Counted from the stretch's first letter, positions 16,571 to 25,433 are shown. The stretch: DNA of 64,000 nucleotides from Hymenobacter guriensis (GCF_015773195.1 NZ_JADWYK010000008.1:1-64000), one strand, 5' to 3'. Made by a program: numbers and translations. Notes: generated from the letters alone by a model not told the origin.

Positions 16571-17716
16571 TTACCGAATAAAATCCAGTAGGGCCAAAAG
16601 CTTTTGCTCCTCGCTGTGCCAAAAAACTTCCGCCGGAACACCCTGGAGGTAGAAACCGTGCCGCACCAAGTCGCGTTTCATCTGCGCAACAGCAGCCGAT
16701 GAAGTGTCAGCGAAATCTACCGCCAGCCCGGCCTGATGCGGGGCAATAAACTGCTGCCAAAGTGGGTTCCGCGGAACGAGCACTGGCAGGGCGTGGGCCA
16801 TGTATTCAAAGAGCTTAGTGGGTACACAGCGCCAGAAACTAGGATGCTCCTGGTAGGGCAGCAGCCCCAGGTGGCTGCGCCGAATGGCTTCAATAATGCG
16901 CATATGCGGCACCGGCTCGGCCCCGCCTACCAGTTCCACCGCCCCGCCCGATTCGGCGGCTAGCACCTGAAGCCGGGGCAGCAAGGCCGGGTGCTGGCAA
17001 AACCCGATGATGGTGAGCCGGCTGCCCGGCCAAACCTGGCGCAGGGCCCGGGCAAACTCCACGGCCGCCAGCACCCCGTTCAGCTCCGAAATGGTGCCAG
17101 AGTACAGCAGCTCCAGCGGCTGGTTCGGCGACAGGTGTACGGGCGTAGGGCGCGGCAACTCGGGGCCGGGCGGCTGGTACTTGTTTTCCAGCACAAGGGT
17201 GCGGGCCGGGGTGGCGAAAGGCAGCTCGTCGGCATAGCTTTTCTCCGCCAGAATCACCTTCTCGGCGGCAGCGGCGGCCAGGGTTTCCAGCCCACGCACG
17301 GCGGCGGCCAGCAGCCCGCGCACCACGGCCGGGTACACGTGCTGGGTGCGGATGTTGAGGGCAAAATTCTCCTGCACATCATACACGAAGCGCCGCCCCC
17401 GGCCCAGCCAGTGCCACAGCAGCGTGAGCGGCAGCAGCTCAGGGGCATGCACCACTACCAGCTCTGGCCGCAGGCGCCGCAGCAGGTGCCAGTAGCGGGC
17501 CTGGGCCCGCAGCCGCGCCCAGCTCAGGCGGGTGCCGGCCAGCAGGTTGTGCGTATGCAGATTGGCCGGCCCCATCGGGGGCGGTGCCTGCCGCCCGGCC
17601 GCGTGCACCTGCACCTGGGGAAGCCGGGCCAGGGTGCGGCCAAACTTCTCGTACATGCGCGTGTCGTCCAGCGGCTTGAGCACGGAGGCCAGCAAAATCG
17701 TGCGGGGTGGCTGCAT
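16571..17716 (-). CDS. Glycosyltransferase, GT4-like
   Basis: A 381-residue cytosolic or membrane-associated glycosyltransferase of GT-B fold. The N-terminal half has a VVHAPELLPL-type Rossmann segment. The C-terminal half has LLYSGTISELNGV, then HLGLLPYQEHPSFWRCVPTK and FEYMAHALPVL; the FEYMAxxxPV segment is the nucleotide-sugar-binding end of GT4 enzymes. Donor and acceptor are unknown. It lies 98 bp upstream of fabH on the same strand. No polysaccharide cluster surrounds it. Confidence 0.8.
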   Translation of the reverse strand: MQPPRTILLASVLKPLDDTRMYEKFGRTLARLPQVQVHAAGRQAPPPMGPANLHTHNLLAGTRLSWARLRAQARYWHLLRRLRPELVVVHAPELLPLTLLWHWLGRGRRFVYDVQENFALNIRTQHVYPAVVRGLLAAAVRGLETLAAAAAEKVILAEKSYADELPFATPARTLVLENKYQPPGPELPRPTPVHLSPNQPLELLYSGTISELNGVLAAVEFARALRQVWPGSRLTIIGFCQHPALLPRLQVLAAESGGAVELVGGAEPVPHMRIIEAIRRSHLGLLPYQEHPSFWRCVPTKLFEYMAHALPVLVPRNPLWQQFIAPHQAGLAVDFADTSSAAVAQMKRDLVRHGFYLQGVPAEVFWHSEEQKLLALLDFIR

Positions 17717-17756
17717 AGTGGCCGCGAAGATGGTAAGTTTGGGGCGAAATGGCTGT

Positions 17757-17908
17757 TGTCATGGCGAGCAAAGCCATCCGTCCTGAACAGCGCCACACGC
17801 CCGGAGAAATAACAAGCCCTTGTATGAGCCAGTCATCGGGGACTTGCTGGGTAAAGTTTATGTCTGGTTTTGCTCAGGACGGATGGCTTTGCTTTGCTCG
17901 CCATGACA
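17757..17908. repeat. MITE/REP-like palindromic element, copy A
   Basis: Arms read TGTCATGGCGAGCAAAGCC inward from 17757 and the near-exact complement inward from 17908, followed by ATCCGTCCTGA on both sides. Interior about 80 bp. Copies B-D of the same family lie at 41642, 45191 and 36476. It sits between divergent gene starts (glycosyltransferase and dapD). Confidence 0.8.
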
Positions 17909-17957
17909 GTCACTTAACCAGTCAGCCATCCAGCCATATAAACCATTCAAACCAACC

Positions 17958-18773
17958 ATGACCGACCTGCAAGCTACCATAGAAGCTGCCTGGAACGACC
18001 GAAGCCAGCTCCAGCAACCTGCTACCGTTGAGGCTATCAACACCATCATTGAGGAGCTGGACAAGGGCCGCCTGCGCGTGGCCGAGCCCCGCGGCGACGA
18101 CTGGCAGGTGAACGACTGGGTGAAGAAAGCCGTCATCCTTTACTTCCCTATCCGCCAGATGGAAACCCTTGAAGTAGGCCCCTTTGAGTTTCGCGACAAA
18201 ATGCTGCTCAAAACTGACTACGCCGGCCAAGGGGTGCGCGTGGTGCCGCCCGCCGTGGCCCGCTACGGCGCCTATCTAGCTTCCGGCGTTATCCTGATGC
18301 CCAGCTACGTGAACATTGGCGCCTGGGTGGGCGAGGGTACGATGGTAGATACCTGGGCCACCGTGGGCTCCTGCGCCCAGATTGGAGCCGGCGTACACCT
18401 GAGCGGGGGCGTGGGCATCGGGGGCGTGCTGGAGCCGGTGCAGGCCGCCCCGGTTATCATCGAGGATGGGGCCTTCATCGGTTCCCGCAGCATTCTGGTA
18501 GAGGGCTGCCGCGTGGGCCGTGAGGCCGTTATCGGGGCGGGCGTCACCATCACGGGCAGCACCAAGATTATCGACGTGACGGGTGCCGAGCCCAAGGAGT
18601 ACAAAGGCTACGTGCCGGCCCGCTCGGTGGTCATTCCGGGTTCCTATGCCAAGCAGTTTGCCGCCGGCGAGTACCACGTGCCCTGCGCCCTCATCATCGG
18701 CCAGCGCAAGCCCAGTACCGATCTGAAAACCAGCCTGAATGACGCACTGCGGGACTTCGGCGTGTCGGTATAA
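17958..18773 (+). CDS. dapD: 2,3,4,5-tetrahydropyridine-2,6-dicarboxylate N-succinyltransferase
   Basis: A 271-residue DapD. It transfers succinyl from succinyl-CoA to tetrahydrodipicolinate in the succinylase branch of lysine and meso-diaminopimelate synthesis. An N-terminal helical domain (about 1-100) is followed by left-handed beta-helix hexapeptide repeats (about 105-220; VNIGAWVGEGTMVDTWATVG, then GGVGIGGVLEP). The C-terminal part is GEYHVPCALIIGQR. It runs 11 bp ahead of the next gene, so cotranscription is likely. Confidence 0.95.
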   Translation: MTDLQATIEAAWNDRSQLQQPATVEAINTIIEELDKGRLRVAEPRGDDWQVNDWVKKAVILYFPIRQMETLEVGPFEFRDKMLLKTDYAGQGVRVVPPAVARYGAYLASGVILMPSYVNIGAWVGEGTMVDTWATVGSCAQIGAGVHLSGGVGIGGVLEPVQAAPVIIEDGAFIGSRSILVEGCRVGREAVIGAGVTITGSTKIIDVTGAEPKEYKGYVPARSVVIPGSYAKQFAAGEYHVPCALIIGQRKPSTDLKTSLNDALRDFGVSV

Positions 18774-18784
18774 GCTGGTCCGCG

Positions 18785-19327
18785 ATGAGCAATTGCTATT
18801 TCGATGACTCTGAGGAAGGGTTGGCGCGGGAAACCAGCCACCCGTTCTTTGTGGAGCATGCGTCAGCCGATTTCTACTACGACTGCACGGACGACTTTTC
18901 GCCATTTGGCAATGACTCTGGGGCCGATACGCTACTTAATCTGGAAGACTGGTACCGGGAGCGTGGCGCCGGCGAAAAAGTTGCCCGCTTTCTTCGGCGT
19001 CAAATCGAGGAATGGGACTTCAATGCGGAGTATCTAAAACTGGTCGATCTGACTCAGCTGGATACAATTGATCGGGAGGAGCAGAGTTTGAATAATGAGC
19101 TTGACCGAGCGGTTATTGCTACAGTATTCGGACAATACAAGATTGCGGGCAAGGCCGATAAAACAATGTTAGCTATGGCCGAACTTGCTTTTCGACGCCA
19201 GCGGTACGTAGCTGAAAAGGCTTTAATCAGGGTTGGGGACCCTTGGGAGTACGCCACTGAGTACCTGAACCGCCTTACCATCATGGAAGCCGACTTGGCC
19301 GCTATGAGCACAAAAAAAGCCCGCTGA
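18785..19327 (+). CDS. Hypothetical protein in the dapD transcript
   Basis: A 180-residue soluble protein with no signal or membrane segment. The first 55 residues are acidic and aromatic (FYYDCTDDFSPFGND); the rest is strongly alpha-helical and charged. I do not recognise a family. The stop codon lies inside the left arm of the terminator that follows, so this is the last gene of the transcript. Confidence 0.65.
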   Translation: MSNCYFDDSEEGLARETSHPFFVEHASADFYYDCTDDFSPFGNDSGADTLLNLEDWYRERGAGEKVARFLRRQIEEWDFNAEYLKLVDLTQLDTIDREEQSLNNELDRAVIATVFGQYKIAGKADKTMLAMAELAFRRQRYVAEKALIRVGDPWEYATEYLNRLTIMEADLAAMSTKKAR

Positions 19328-19345
19328 TTAAGCGGGCTTTTTTGT
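19312..19345. terminator. Bidirectional terminator
   Basis: AAAAAAGCCCGCT pairs with AGCGGGCTTTTTT around a 5-nt loop, between convergent genes. The left arm overlaps the final codons of the upstream gene. Confidence 0.9.
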
Positions 19346-19364
19346 TGTCAAAAGGAGAGTTGGC

Positions 19365-19901
19365 TTATACCGCCTCCCGCAGCTTCTCCCCGAACACGGC
19401 CTTCACCTTGTCTACCTTGCTTTTCACCACAAACTGGCAGTAGGGCTGGGAGCCGTTCAGGTTGTAGTAGTTCTGGTGGTAGTTCTCGGCGGGGTAGAAC
19501 GCCTTCAGGGGCAGGATTTCGGTGGTAATAGGGCCATTGAAAGCGTTGGCGGCCGTGAGCTTCTGCTTGTAGGCTTCGGCCAGGTGCTGCTGCTCCTCAT
19601 TGTGGGTGTAGATGCCCGAGCGGTACTGGGTACCTACGTCGTTGCCCTGCTGGTTGAGGGTGGTAGGGTCGTGAGTTTTCCAGAAGATTTCCAGCAGCTC
19701 CTCGTAGCTGATAACGGCCGGGTCGAAGGTGATTTGAATAACCTCGTTGTGGCCCGTGAGACCGCTGCACACTTCCTTATAGGTAGGGTTGGCAATGCGC
19801 CCGCCGGTGTAGCCCGATACAACTTTCTGCACGCCCTTAAGATTCTGAAATACGGCTTCGGTGCACCAAAAGCAGCCGCCGCCAAACGTGGCTTGTTCCA
19901 T
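19365..19901 (-). CDS. msrA: Peptide-methionine (S)-S-oxide reductase
   Basis: A 178-residue MsrA, which reduces methionine-S-sulfoxide in oxidised proteins. The active-site motif GGCFWCTE with the catalytic Cys is at residues 8-15. GYTGG, SGLTGHNEVIQ and the HDPTT region follow. A Cys in QPYCQFV near the C-terminus is the probable resolving residue. ATG at 19901 gives the typical start; the in-frame upstream extension is not family-like. MsrB is neither fused nor adjacent. Confidence 0.95.
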   Translation of the reverse strand: MEQATFGGGCFWCTEAVFQNLKGVQKVVSGYTGGRIANPTYKEVCSGLTGHNEVIQITFDPAVISYEELLEIFWKTHDPTTLNQQGNDVGTQYRSGIYTHNEEQQHLAEAYKQKLTAANAFNGPITTEILPLKAFYPAENYHQNYYNLNGSQPYCQFVVKSKVDKVKAVFGEKLREAV

Positions 19902-20146
19902 GTAGTTAGGAAAGAGAATTACACTGAAAAAGGATACTCTATAAGCGTATTCAACCTCCGAAGGTTTCACCGGAAAGCTACGCACCGGCTAGCTGCCTGC
20001 GCTTACATACCGGCGGCAGACCGTATCGGCTAGTCGGCCAGTAGCTTCCAGGAACGCGAAAGTGCCTGCCGACTACTCGGCAGGCACTTCATGATTTGCT
20101 ACAAGTCCCGCCTAATAGCCGTGAGGGCCAGTGGGTGGATAGCTGC

Positions 20147-21037
20147 TTACCGGCGAAACCGTTCGGCCACTACCAGGTCCTTGGAACCGGGCGTCCAGGT
20201 GTAGAAGCCTTCACCTGATTTCACGCCCAGGCGGCCGGCCATTACCATGTTCACTAGCAGCGGGCAAGGGGCGTACTTGGGGTTGCCGAGGCCCTCGTGC
20301 AGCACCCGCAGAATAGCTAGGCACACGTCCAGCCCAATGAAATCGGCCAGCTGCAGGGGGCCCATGGGGTGGGCCATGCCCAGCTTCATGACCGTATCGA
20401 TTTCCTCTACGCCGGCCACACCCTCAAACAGGGTAATGATAGCCTCGTTGATCATGGGCATCAGAATGCGGTTGGCCACGAAGCCGGGGTAGTCGTTTAC
20501 CTCCGTGGGCGTTTTGCCCAGCTGCCGCGAGAGGTCCATTACCTGCGCCGTTACCTCGTCGGACGTAGCGTAGCCCCGAATGACCTCCACCAGCTTCATC
20601 ACCGGTACGGGGTTCATAAAGTGCATGCCAATCACCTGGGTGGGCCGCTTGGTGACGGCCGCAATTTTGGTGATGGAAATAGACGACGTGTTGGAGGCCA
20701 GAATGGCGCCGGCCGGGGCGTGCTGGTCCAACTCCCGGAAGATGTTGAGCTTCAGCTCCACGTTTTCGGTGGCAGCTTCTACCACCACATCGGCCTGGGC
20801 TACGCCCTCGGCCAGGTTGGTATAGGCCGTGATGCGGCCCAGCGTAGCACTCTTGTCGGCCTCTGAAAGAGTGCCTTTGGCTACCTGCCGGTCCAGGTTT
20901 TTGCCGATGGTAGTGAGGGCCCGGTCCAGGGCCGATTGGTTGATGTCGATAAGCGCCACGGGAAATCCGTGTTGGGCAAAAACGTGGGCAATGCCATTGC
21001 CCATGGTGCCCGAGCCAATAACGGCTACGTGTTGCAT
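20147..21037 (-). CDS. 3-hydroxybutyryl-CoA dehydrogenase-type enzyme
   Basis: A 296-residue NAD(P)-dependent 3-hydroxyacyl-CoA dehydrogenase. It interconverts acetoacetyl-CoA-type and (S)-3-hydroxyacyl-CoA substrates. The Rossmann motif GSGTMGNGIA is at residues 8-17. Catalytic Ser is in SNTSSISIT, His in GMHFMNPVP and Asn in VANRILMPM, all in order. The size matches stand-alone enzymes (Hbd/PaaH-like) rather than FadB fusions. ATG at 21037 begins the Rossmann strand; the upstream frame is spacer. No thiolase or crotonase lies nearby. Confidence 0.93.
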   Translation of the reverse strand: MQHVAVIGSGTMGNGIAHVFAQHGFPVALIDINQSALDRALTTIGKNLDRQVAKGTLSEADKSATLGRITAYTNLAEGVAQADVVVEAATENVELKLNIFRELDQHAPAGAILASNTSSISITKIAAVTKRPTQVIGMHFMNPVPVMKLVEVIRGYATSDEVTAQVMDLSRQLGKTPTEVNDYPGFVANRILMPMINEAIITLFEGVAGVEEIDTVMKLGMAHPMGPLQLADFIGLDVCLAILRVLHEGLGNPKYAPCPLLVNMVMAGRLGVKSGEGFYTWTPGSKDLVVAERFRR

Positions 21038-21299
21038 ACTAAAAACAGGTTGGGTGGGAAGCGCGGGCCACTCACGGCCCGCGCCCGCAAAGCTAGCCGG
21101 AAATCCGGCGGGGCCAACAGCCATCCTGCGCCCGGGTCACGCCTGGAGGGCAAGCCAGGGGAAAGAAAAAACCGTCGTCAGCACTGGCAAAGCCAACCAG
21201 CTTCTGGCGTGCGCCGGCCGGCCAACTAAGAATTTTCCTATCGATTTATATCCTTTTCTAAATACCCGCGTACAAAACCGCAAATCACCTTACCAGCGT

Positions 21300-21315
21300 T
21301 TTTGTTTAAACAAAA
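21300..21315. promoter_or_regulatory. 16-bp perfect palindrome, possible operator
   Basis: TTTTGTTTAAACAAAA lies 63 bp before the small membrane peptide at 21379, in the divergent 341-bp gap 21038-21378. It resembles a dimeric regulator site. I see no other gene in this gap. Confidence 0.4.
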
Positions 21316-21378
21316 TCAGGCAGTAGGGTGGTGGTTTCTCTCCTCTCCAATTTCCAACCACATTTCACCTTCACCACC

Positions 21379-21546
21379 ATGGGTAATCTGCTGTATATCA
21401 TTGCCGTCATCCTGATCATCATCTGGGCCCTCGGCTTCTTCGGCATTCTGGGCACGGGCATTCAGGGCAACAACCTGATTCACATTCTGCTGGTTATTGC
21501 CATCATCGCCGTAGTGCTGCGCCTGATTCGCGGCGGGCGGGTGTAG
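21379..21546 (+). CDS. lmo0937-family small membrane protein
   Basis: A 55-residue peptide with two hydrophobic segments (YIIAVILIIIWALGFFG and IHILLVIAIIAVVL) joined by a short Gly/Asn turn, ending RLIRGGRV. This is the lmo0937 (DUF5670) pattern: very small two-helix inner-membrane proteins of unknown function, often stress induced. ATG at 21379 is chosen because upstream in-frame codons are leader. A palindrome upstream may control it, and a strong terminator follows. Confidence 0.85.
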   Translation: MGNLLYIIAVILIIIWALGFFGILGTGIQGNNLIHILLVIAIIAVVLRLIRGGRV

Positions 21547-21570
21547 GTATTCCTGCTGCCAATAAAGACA

Positions 21571-21605
21571 AAAAGGGCTGCTCCATTCCGGAGCAGCCCT
21601 TTTTA
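21571..21605. terminator. Bidirectional terminator
   Basis: AAAAGGGCTGCTCC pairs with GGAGCAGCCCTTTT around a short loop, between convergent genes. Confidence 0.9.
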
Positions 21606-21621
21606 TTGTTTCTAAGGAGCT

Positions 21622-22371
21622 TTATTTCAGGTCGAACAGAAAGCAGAAACGAATGACAGGCTGGCCGTAAACTTTGTATAGCCCATCGTTGAAGTTATAG
21701 AGCAGCAGAATGTCGCCGGCGGCCCTATCACCAAACTGCTGGCGGTAGCCAGCGCCCAGCAACGGGGTGGAAACCGTGTGTTTCTCTGTGTAGGGACCAC
21801 CCAGATAGATAGTCTCAGGAGTAGTTTCGGCAAATGTAACCTCATACTCGCCGTGCGCAAAAAACTGGTCAATGACCCGATATTGCGCGAAGACTTTCAC
21901 GCCGTAGCTATTGGTACTGATGTTTTTCGGGAAGCCTTGCTGTACATAGCCACGCTCCAAGCCGTAGTTATTGTAAGCATAGCTAACCCCAGGGCCAATG
22001 GCAAACCTATCGGAAACCCGGTAGCCAATGGCCGGCGACAGGCTGAAGTTAAACTGGCTGCCGAAGCCGCCAGAGTTACTATAGCCTAGCCCGAAGTTGG
22101 AGTACAGGAAAAACTTACGGGCTACCTGCGGAGCCTGTGCCTCGGGCCGTGTGCCGGGCTGTGGAGCCGGTATGTCCTCGGCCGAACGCGGCGTGGGCTC
22201 GGCAGGCGTATACACCGGCGCAGGAGTAGCCGGCTGCCGAGCCGGGGCGGGTGGGGCCGTGTTCAGCTCGGGCTTGGCCGTTTGGGTGCTGTCGGTGGTT
22301 TGGGCGCGCACGGCCGGGGCCAGCCACAGGCTGGCCCCTCCGAGGGAAAGCAAAAGCAGGAGTTGTTTCAT
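21622..22371 (-). CDS. Outer-membrane beta-barrel protein
   Basis: A 249-residue protein. A signal peptide (1-24, ending VRAQ) is followed by a Pro/Ala/Thr-rich linker (about 25-85) and a C-terminal barrel of alternating aromatic strands (FFLYSNFGLGYSNSGG, then FAIGPGVSYAYNNYG and YGVKVFAQYRV), ending in FLFDLK. It fits the porin-type small barrel family of Bacteroidota. No ligand can be inferred. It lies 18 bp downstream of the ABC-F gene, so it may be cotranscribed with it. Confidence 0.8.
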   Translation of the reverse strand: MKQLLLLLSLGGASLWLAPAVRAQTTDSTQTAKPELNTAPPAPARQPATPAPVYTPAEPTPRSAEDIPAPQPGTRPEAQAPQVARKFFLYSNFGLGYSNSGGFGSQFNFSLSPAIGYRVSDRFAIGPGVSYAYNNYGLERGYVQQGFPKNISTNSYGVKVFAQYRVIDQFFAHGEYEVTFAETTPETIYLGGPYTEKHTVSTPLLGAGYRQQFGDRAAGDILLLYNFNDGLYKVYGQPVIRFCFLFDLK

Positions 22372-22389
22372 AGCGGGGCTACAACGCGC

Positions 22390-24012
22390 CTACGATACCA
22401 GTTGGTACATGCGCTGGCGCTGGGTTTTGATGTTCTCGTCGGCCAGATACTCCTCGTAGTGCATGCGCCGGTCAATGATGCCGGTGGGCGTAAGCTCGAT
22501 GATGCGGTTGGCCACGGTTTCCACCACCTGTAAGTCGTGGGAGGCAAAAATGAGCGTGCCGTTGAACTCCTGCAGGGAGTTGTTGAGGGCCGTAATGCTT
22601 TCCAGGTCGAGGTGGTTCGTGGGGTCGTCGAGCACCAGCACGTTGCCGCTTTCCATCATCATCTTGGAAAGCATGCAGCGCACTTTTTCGCCCCCGCTCA
22701 GCACGTTGCTTTTCTTCTGCGACTCCTCGCCCGAGAACAGCATGCGGCCCAGGAAGCCCCGGATAAACGACTCATCCTTCTCGGTGCTGTACTGGCGCAG
22801 CCAGTCCACCAGGTTCAGATCAGTATCGAAGAACACCTCATTTTCCTTGGGGAAGTAGCTGGGCGTGATGGTGGTGCCCCACTTGAACGAGCCCGACTCG
22901 GGCTTGGCCTGCTCAAACAGGATGTCGAACAGCAGGGAAGCAGCCCGGTCGTCGCGGCTGATGATGGCCACCTTGTCCTTCTTATCGAGGGCAAACGACA
23001 CGTTCTTGAAAATCACCTGCCCATCTACCGAGGCGCTCAGGTTGTCTACCGCCAGCAGCTGGTTGCCGGCTTCGCGCTCGGGCTTGAAGGCAATGTAGGG
23101 GTACTTGCGCGAGCTGGGCTTGATTTCCTCCAGCGTGAGCTTCTGGAGCAGCTTCTGGCGCGAGGTAGCCTGCTTGGATTTGGAGGCGTTGGCCGAGAAA
23201 CGGCGCACAAATTCTTCCAGCTCCTTGCGCTTGTCTTCGGTTTTCTTGTTCACTTCCTGCCGCTGGCGCAAAGCGAGTTGGCTGCTCTCGTACCAGAACG
23301 AGTAGTTGCCGGGGTACATCGTGATTTTGGAGAAGTCCAGGTCGGCCATGTAGTTACACACCGCGTCCAGAAAGTGCCGGTCGTGGCTGACCACAATCAC
23401 CGTGTTCTGGAACGAGTCGAGGAAGTTCTCCAGCCACAGCACAGTTTCGGCGTCGAGGCCGTTGGTGGGTTCGTCCAGCAGCAGCACGTCGGGGTTGCCA
23501 AACAGGGCCTGGGCCAGCAGCACCCGCACTTTGTCGGAGGTGCCCAGGTCGCTCATCAGGGTGTGGTGCTTGTCTTCGCCAATGCCCAGGCCGGACAGCA
23601 GCTCGGCGGCTTCATACTCAGCATTCCAGCCTTCAAGGTCGGCAAACTCGCCTTCCAGCTCGGCGGCCCGCTCCCCGTCGGCATCGGTGAAATCGGCCTT
23701 GGCGTAGATGGCGTCTTTTTCCTCCATCACCTTCCACAGGCGTGTGTGGCCCATAATTACGGTCTGGAGCACGGGGTAGGCGTCGTAGGCAAACTGGTTC
23801 TGCTTGAGCACCGAGAGGCGGGCACCCTTGGGCATGTCCACCGCACCGGTGTTGGGCTCAATCTCGCCCGAGAGAATCTTCAGGAACGTGGACTTCCCGG
23901 CGCCATTGGCCCCGATAAGGCCGTACACGTTGCCGGGCATAAACTTAATGGTGACGTCTTCGAACAGGATGCGCTTGCCGTAGCGCAAGCTAACGTTGGT
24001 GGTGCTGATCAT
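22390..24012 (-). CDS. ABC-F family ATPase (YbiT-like)
   Basis: A 540-residue soluble protein with two ABC domains and no membrane part. ABC-F proteins act on ribosomes. Domain 1 has a canonical Walker A (GANGAGKST at 35-43) and Walker B (LLLDEPTNGLD), but its signature reads LGTSDKVR in place of LSGGQ. A charged linker (about 240-300) corresponds to the P-site tRNA interaction motif. Domain 2 has a canonical signature (LSGGEKVR) and DDPTNHLDLES, but its Walker A is degraded to SRDDRAAS. The head-to-tail site built from Walker A2 and signature 1 should therefore be inactive. Length and linker suggest the YbiT branch rather than EttA or an antibiotic-resistance member. Confidence 0.88.
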   Translation of the reverse strand: MISTTNVSLRYGKRILFEDVTIKFMPGNVYGLIGANGAGKSTFLKILSGEIEPNTGAVDMPKGARLSVLKQNQFAYDAYPVLQTVIMGHTRLWKVMEEKDAIYAKADFTDADGERAAELEGEFADLEGWNAEYEAAELLSGLGIGEDKHHTLMSDLGTSDKVRVLLAQALFGNPDVLLLDEPTNGLDAETVLWLENFLDSFQNTVIVVSHDRHFLDAVCNYMADLDFSKITMYPGNYSFWYESSQLALRQRQEVNKKTEDKRKELEEFVRRFSANASKSKQATSRQKLLQKLTLEEIKPSSRKYPYIAFKPEREAGNQLLAVDNLSASVDGQVIFKNVSFALDKKDKVAIISRDDRAASLLFDILFEQAKPESGSFKWGTTITPSYFPKENEVFFDTDLNLVDWLRQYSTEKDESFIRGFLGRMLFSGEESQKKSNVLSGGEKVRCMLSKMMMESGNVLVLDDPTNHLDLESITALNNSLQEFNGTLIFASHDLQVVETVANRIIELTPTGIIDRRMHYEEYLADENIKTQRQRMYQLVS

Positions 24013-24288
24013 AAAAAGGCAAGAAGGTCGAATGCGCAGGAAAGCCTAACGGCCTAGCGGCGCGCAAAAGTAAGGAAAAATGCCTGGGCCTCCGTGCTCT
24101 AAGGGCCATTTAGCCGGCCGGGCAGCGCCCTGGCTGGGCTGCCTGCAGAAAACTGCCGGCCGGCACAACAACCCAGGTAGCGGGCTGCGTATAGCCTTGG
24201 AGCAGACTGGCAACCCGCTGGTACTGAACAAGACAGTGGCCGCTGGGAGTTCCGGCAGACCTATTTTCACTTTTTCCTTCGCTGTGTT

Positions 24289-24759
24289 ATGACTGATTCC
24301 CACATTACCCCCGAAAACAACGGCGTCCGCTATGGCTTGCTGACGGCCGCTGGCATGGTTCTCTATTTTCTGGTGGCTGGCCTGTTAGGCCTAACAGGCC
24401 GCGTGGAACTGAGCTACCTCAACGTCGTAATTCTGGCCGTGGGCATCTGCCTGGCCATTGCCCGCTACCGGCGCTACCGCCACGACCGGATGCCCTACCT
24501 GCATGGCTTCGGCACGGGCATCATCACGGCCATTGTGGCTTCGGTGGCATTTGGCTTCTTTTTCCTGGTCTACGCTGTTCTCAACCCCGGCTTGGTAGAG
24601 CAGTTGCGCGCCACGGACCTGTTTGGGGCCGATCTGTCGATAACTATCTGCTTTCTGGCCATTCTGCTGCAGGGCGCCATGGCGGGCGTTATCATCTCCC
24701 TGGTAGCTATGCAGTACTTCAAAAGCCCCGACCACATGCCCATGCAGGGAGTGGAGTAG
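24289..24759 (+). CDS. DUF4199-like membrane protein
   Basis: A 156-residue protein with four hydrophobic segments (about 12-35, 42-58, 72-95 and 118-142) and a basic YRRYRHDRMPYLHGFGTG loop. This matches the DUF4199 family of small Bacteroidota inner-membrane proteins, function unknown. It starts 276 bp from the divergent ABC-F gene; that gap holds no other gene I can see. An imperfect hairpin terminator follows. Confidence 0.75.
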   Translation: MTDSHITPENNGVRYGLLTAAGMVLYFLVAGLLGLTGRVELSYLNVVILAVGICLAIARYRRYRHDRMPYLHGFGTGIITAIVASVAFGFFFLVYAVLNPGLVEQLRATDLFGADLSITICFLAILLQGAMAGVIISLVAMQYFKSPDHMPMQGVE

Positions 24760-24782
24760 TCAGGCGAAGAAGATAAATAGGC

Positions 24783-24824
24783 AAGCCCGTTCCAAAAGCC
24801 AGTGGCGTATGGAGCGGGCTTTTG
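24783..24824 (+). terminator. Probable terminator of the DUF4199-like gene
   Basis: AAGCCCGTTCC pairs, with one mismatch, with GGAGCGGGCTT, followed by TTTG. The rest of the gap to 25013 is AT-rich with no gene. Confidence 0.6.
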
Positions 24825-25013
24825 TACGACCACCGTTTTATAGAATTAGGCACGAGCGGACGTAACAGCTATATATTTTAATAGTATTTTATCTTCTATT
24901 TATTGAAAATAAGTTATAACTTGAAGGAACGAAACCCGAGTAACGGCCGGTTTCTATAGTATTCATAAACCAGTCTGCGCATCCTGCAGCTTCTTTGTAT
25001 ACACTACCCGGCT

Positions 25014-25421
25014 ATGACACGCACTTTACTAACGCTTCTGTTGAGCTTTGTTTCACTGGCTCCCGTAGCGGCCCAGGCCGGCGACCAAGTGGTGGAACTA
25101 CCTTGCCCGCTGGCTTCCGTGCGCACGGCCGTACGCAGCCGCGTCATCACCCGCGACCTAAGCCAGAGCCTCCATCTCACGCAAGCCCAGCAGGTGCGCA
25201 TGCGTGTGCTTTACCTCACCATGGTAGCCCGCCAGGATGAGCTGCAATGGCACTACGGGGGCGACCCGGAGCAACTGCGCCTCCAGAGCCAGGCCCTGGA
25301 CACATATTATGAGCAGGAATGCCGCAAGATTCTGCGGCCCGCCCAGGTAGAGCAGCTGCTGCAGGCAAGTTATCCGGCTTCCGGAGAGCCCGCCACCATC
25401 AGCGAGGATAGCCGGGGCTAG
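25014..25421 (+). CDS. Small secreted Spy/CpxP-like protein, paralogue 3
   Basis: A 135-residue protein with a signal peptide ending VAAQA. The mature part reads TRDLSQSLHLTQAQQVRMRVL, an LTxxQ-type start, and then YYEQECRKILRPAQVEQLL. This is the same two-part pattern as the products at 10645 and 11242. It has two Cys residues (in ELPCPL and EQECRK) absent from the others. It is 14 kb from its paralogues and adjacent to cell-wall genes. A periplasmic stress role is inference. Confidence 0.72.
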   Translation: MTRTLLTLLLSFVSLAPVAAQAGDQVVELPCPLASVRTAVRSRVITRDLSQSLHLTQAQQVRMRVLYLTMVARQDELQWHYGGDPEQLRLQSQALDTYYEQECRKILRPAQVEQLLQASYPASGEPATISEDSRG

Positions 25422-25433
25422 CCTCCGCGGACT

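Noticed and set aside
22537..24057. 506-codon plus-strand frame opposite the ABC-F gene
   Set aside because: Mirror image of a conserved coding frame; no recognisable motif, signal or partner.
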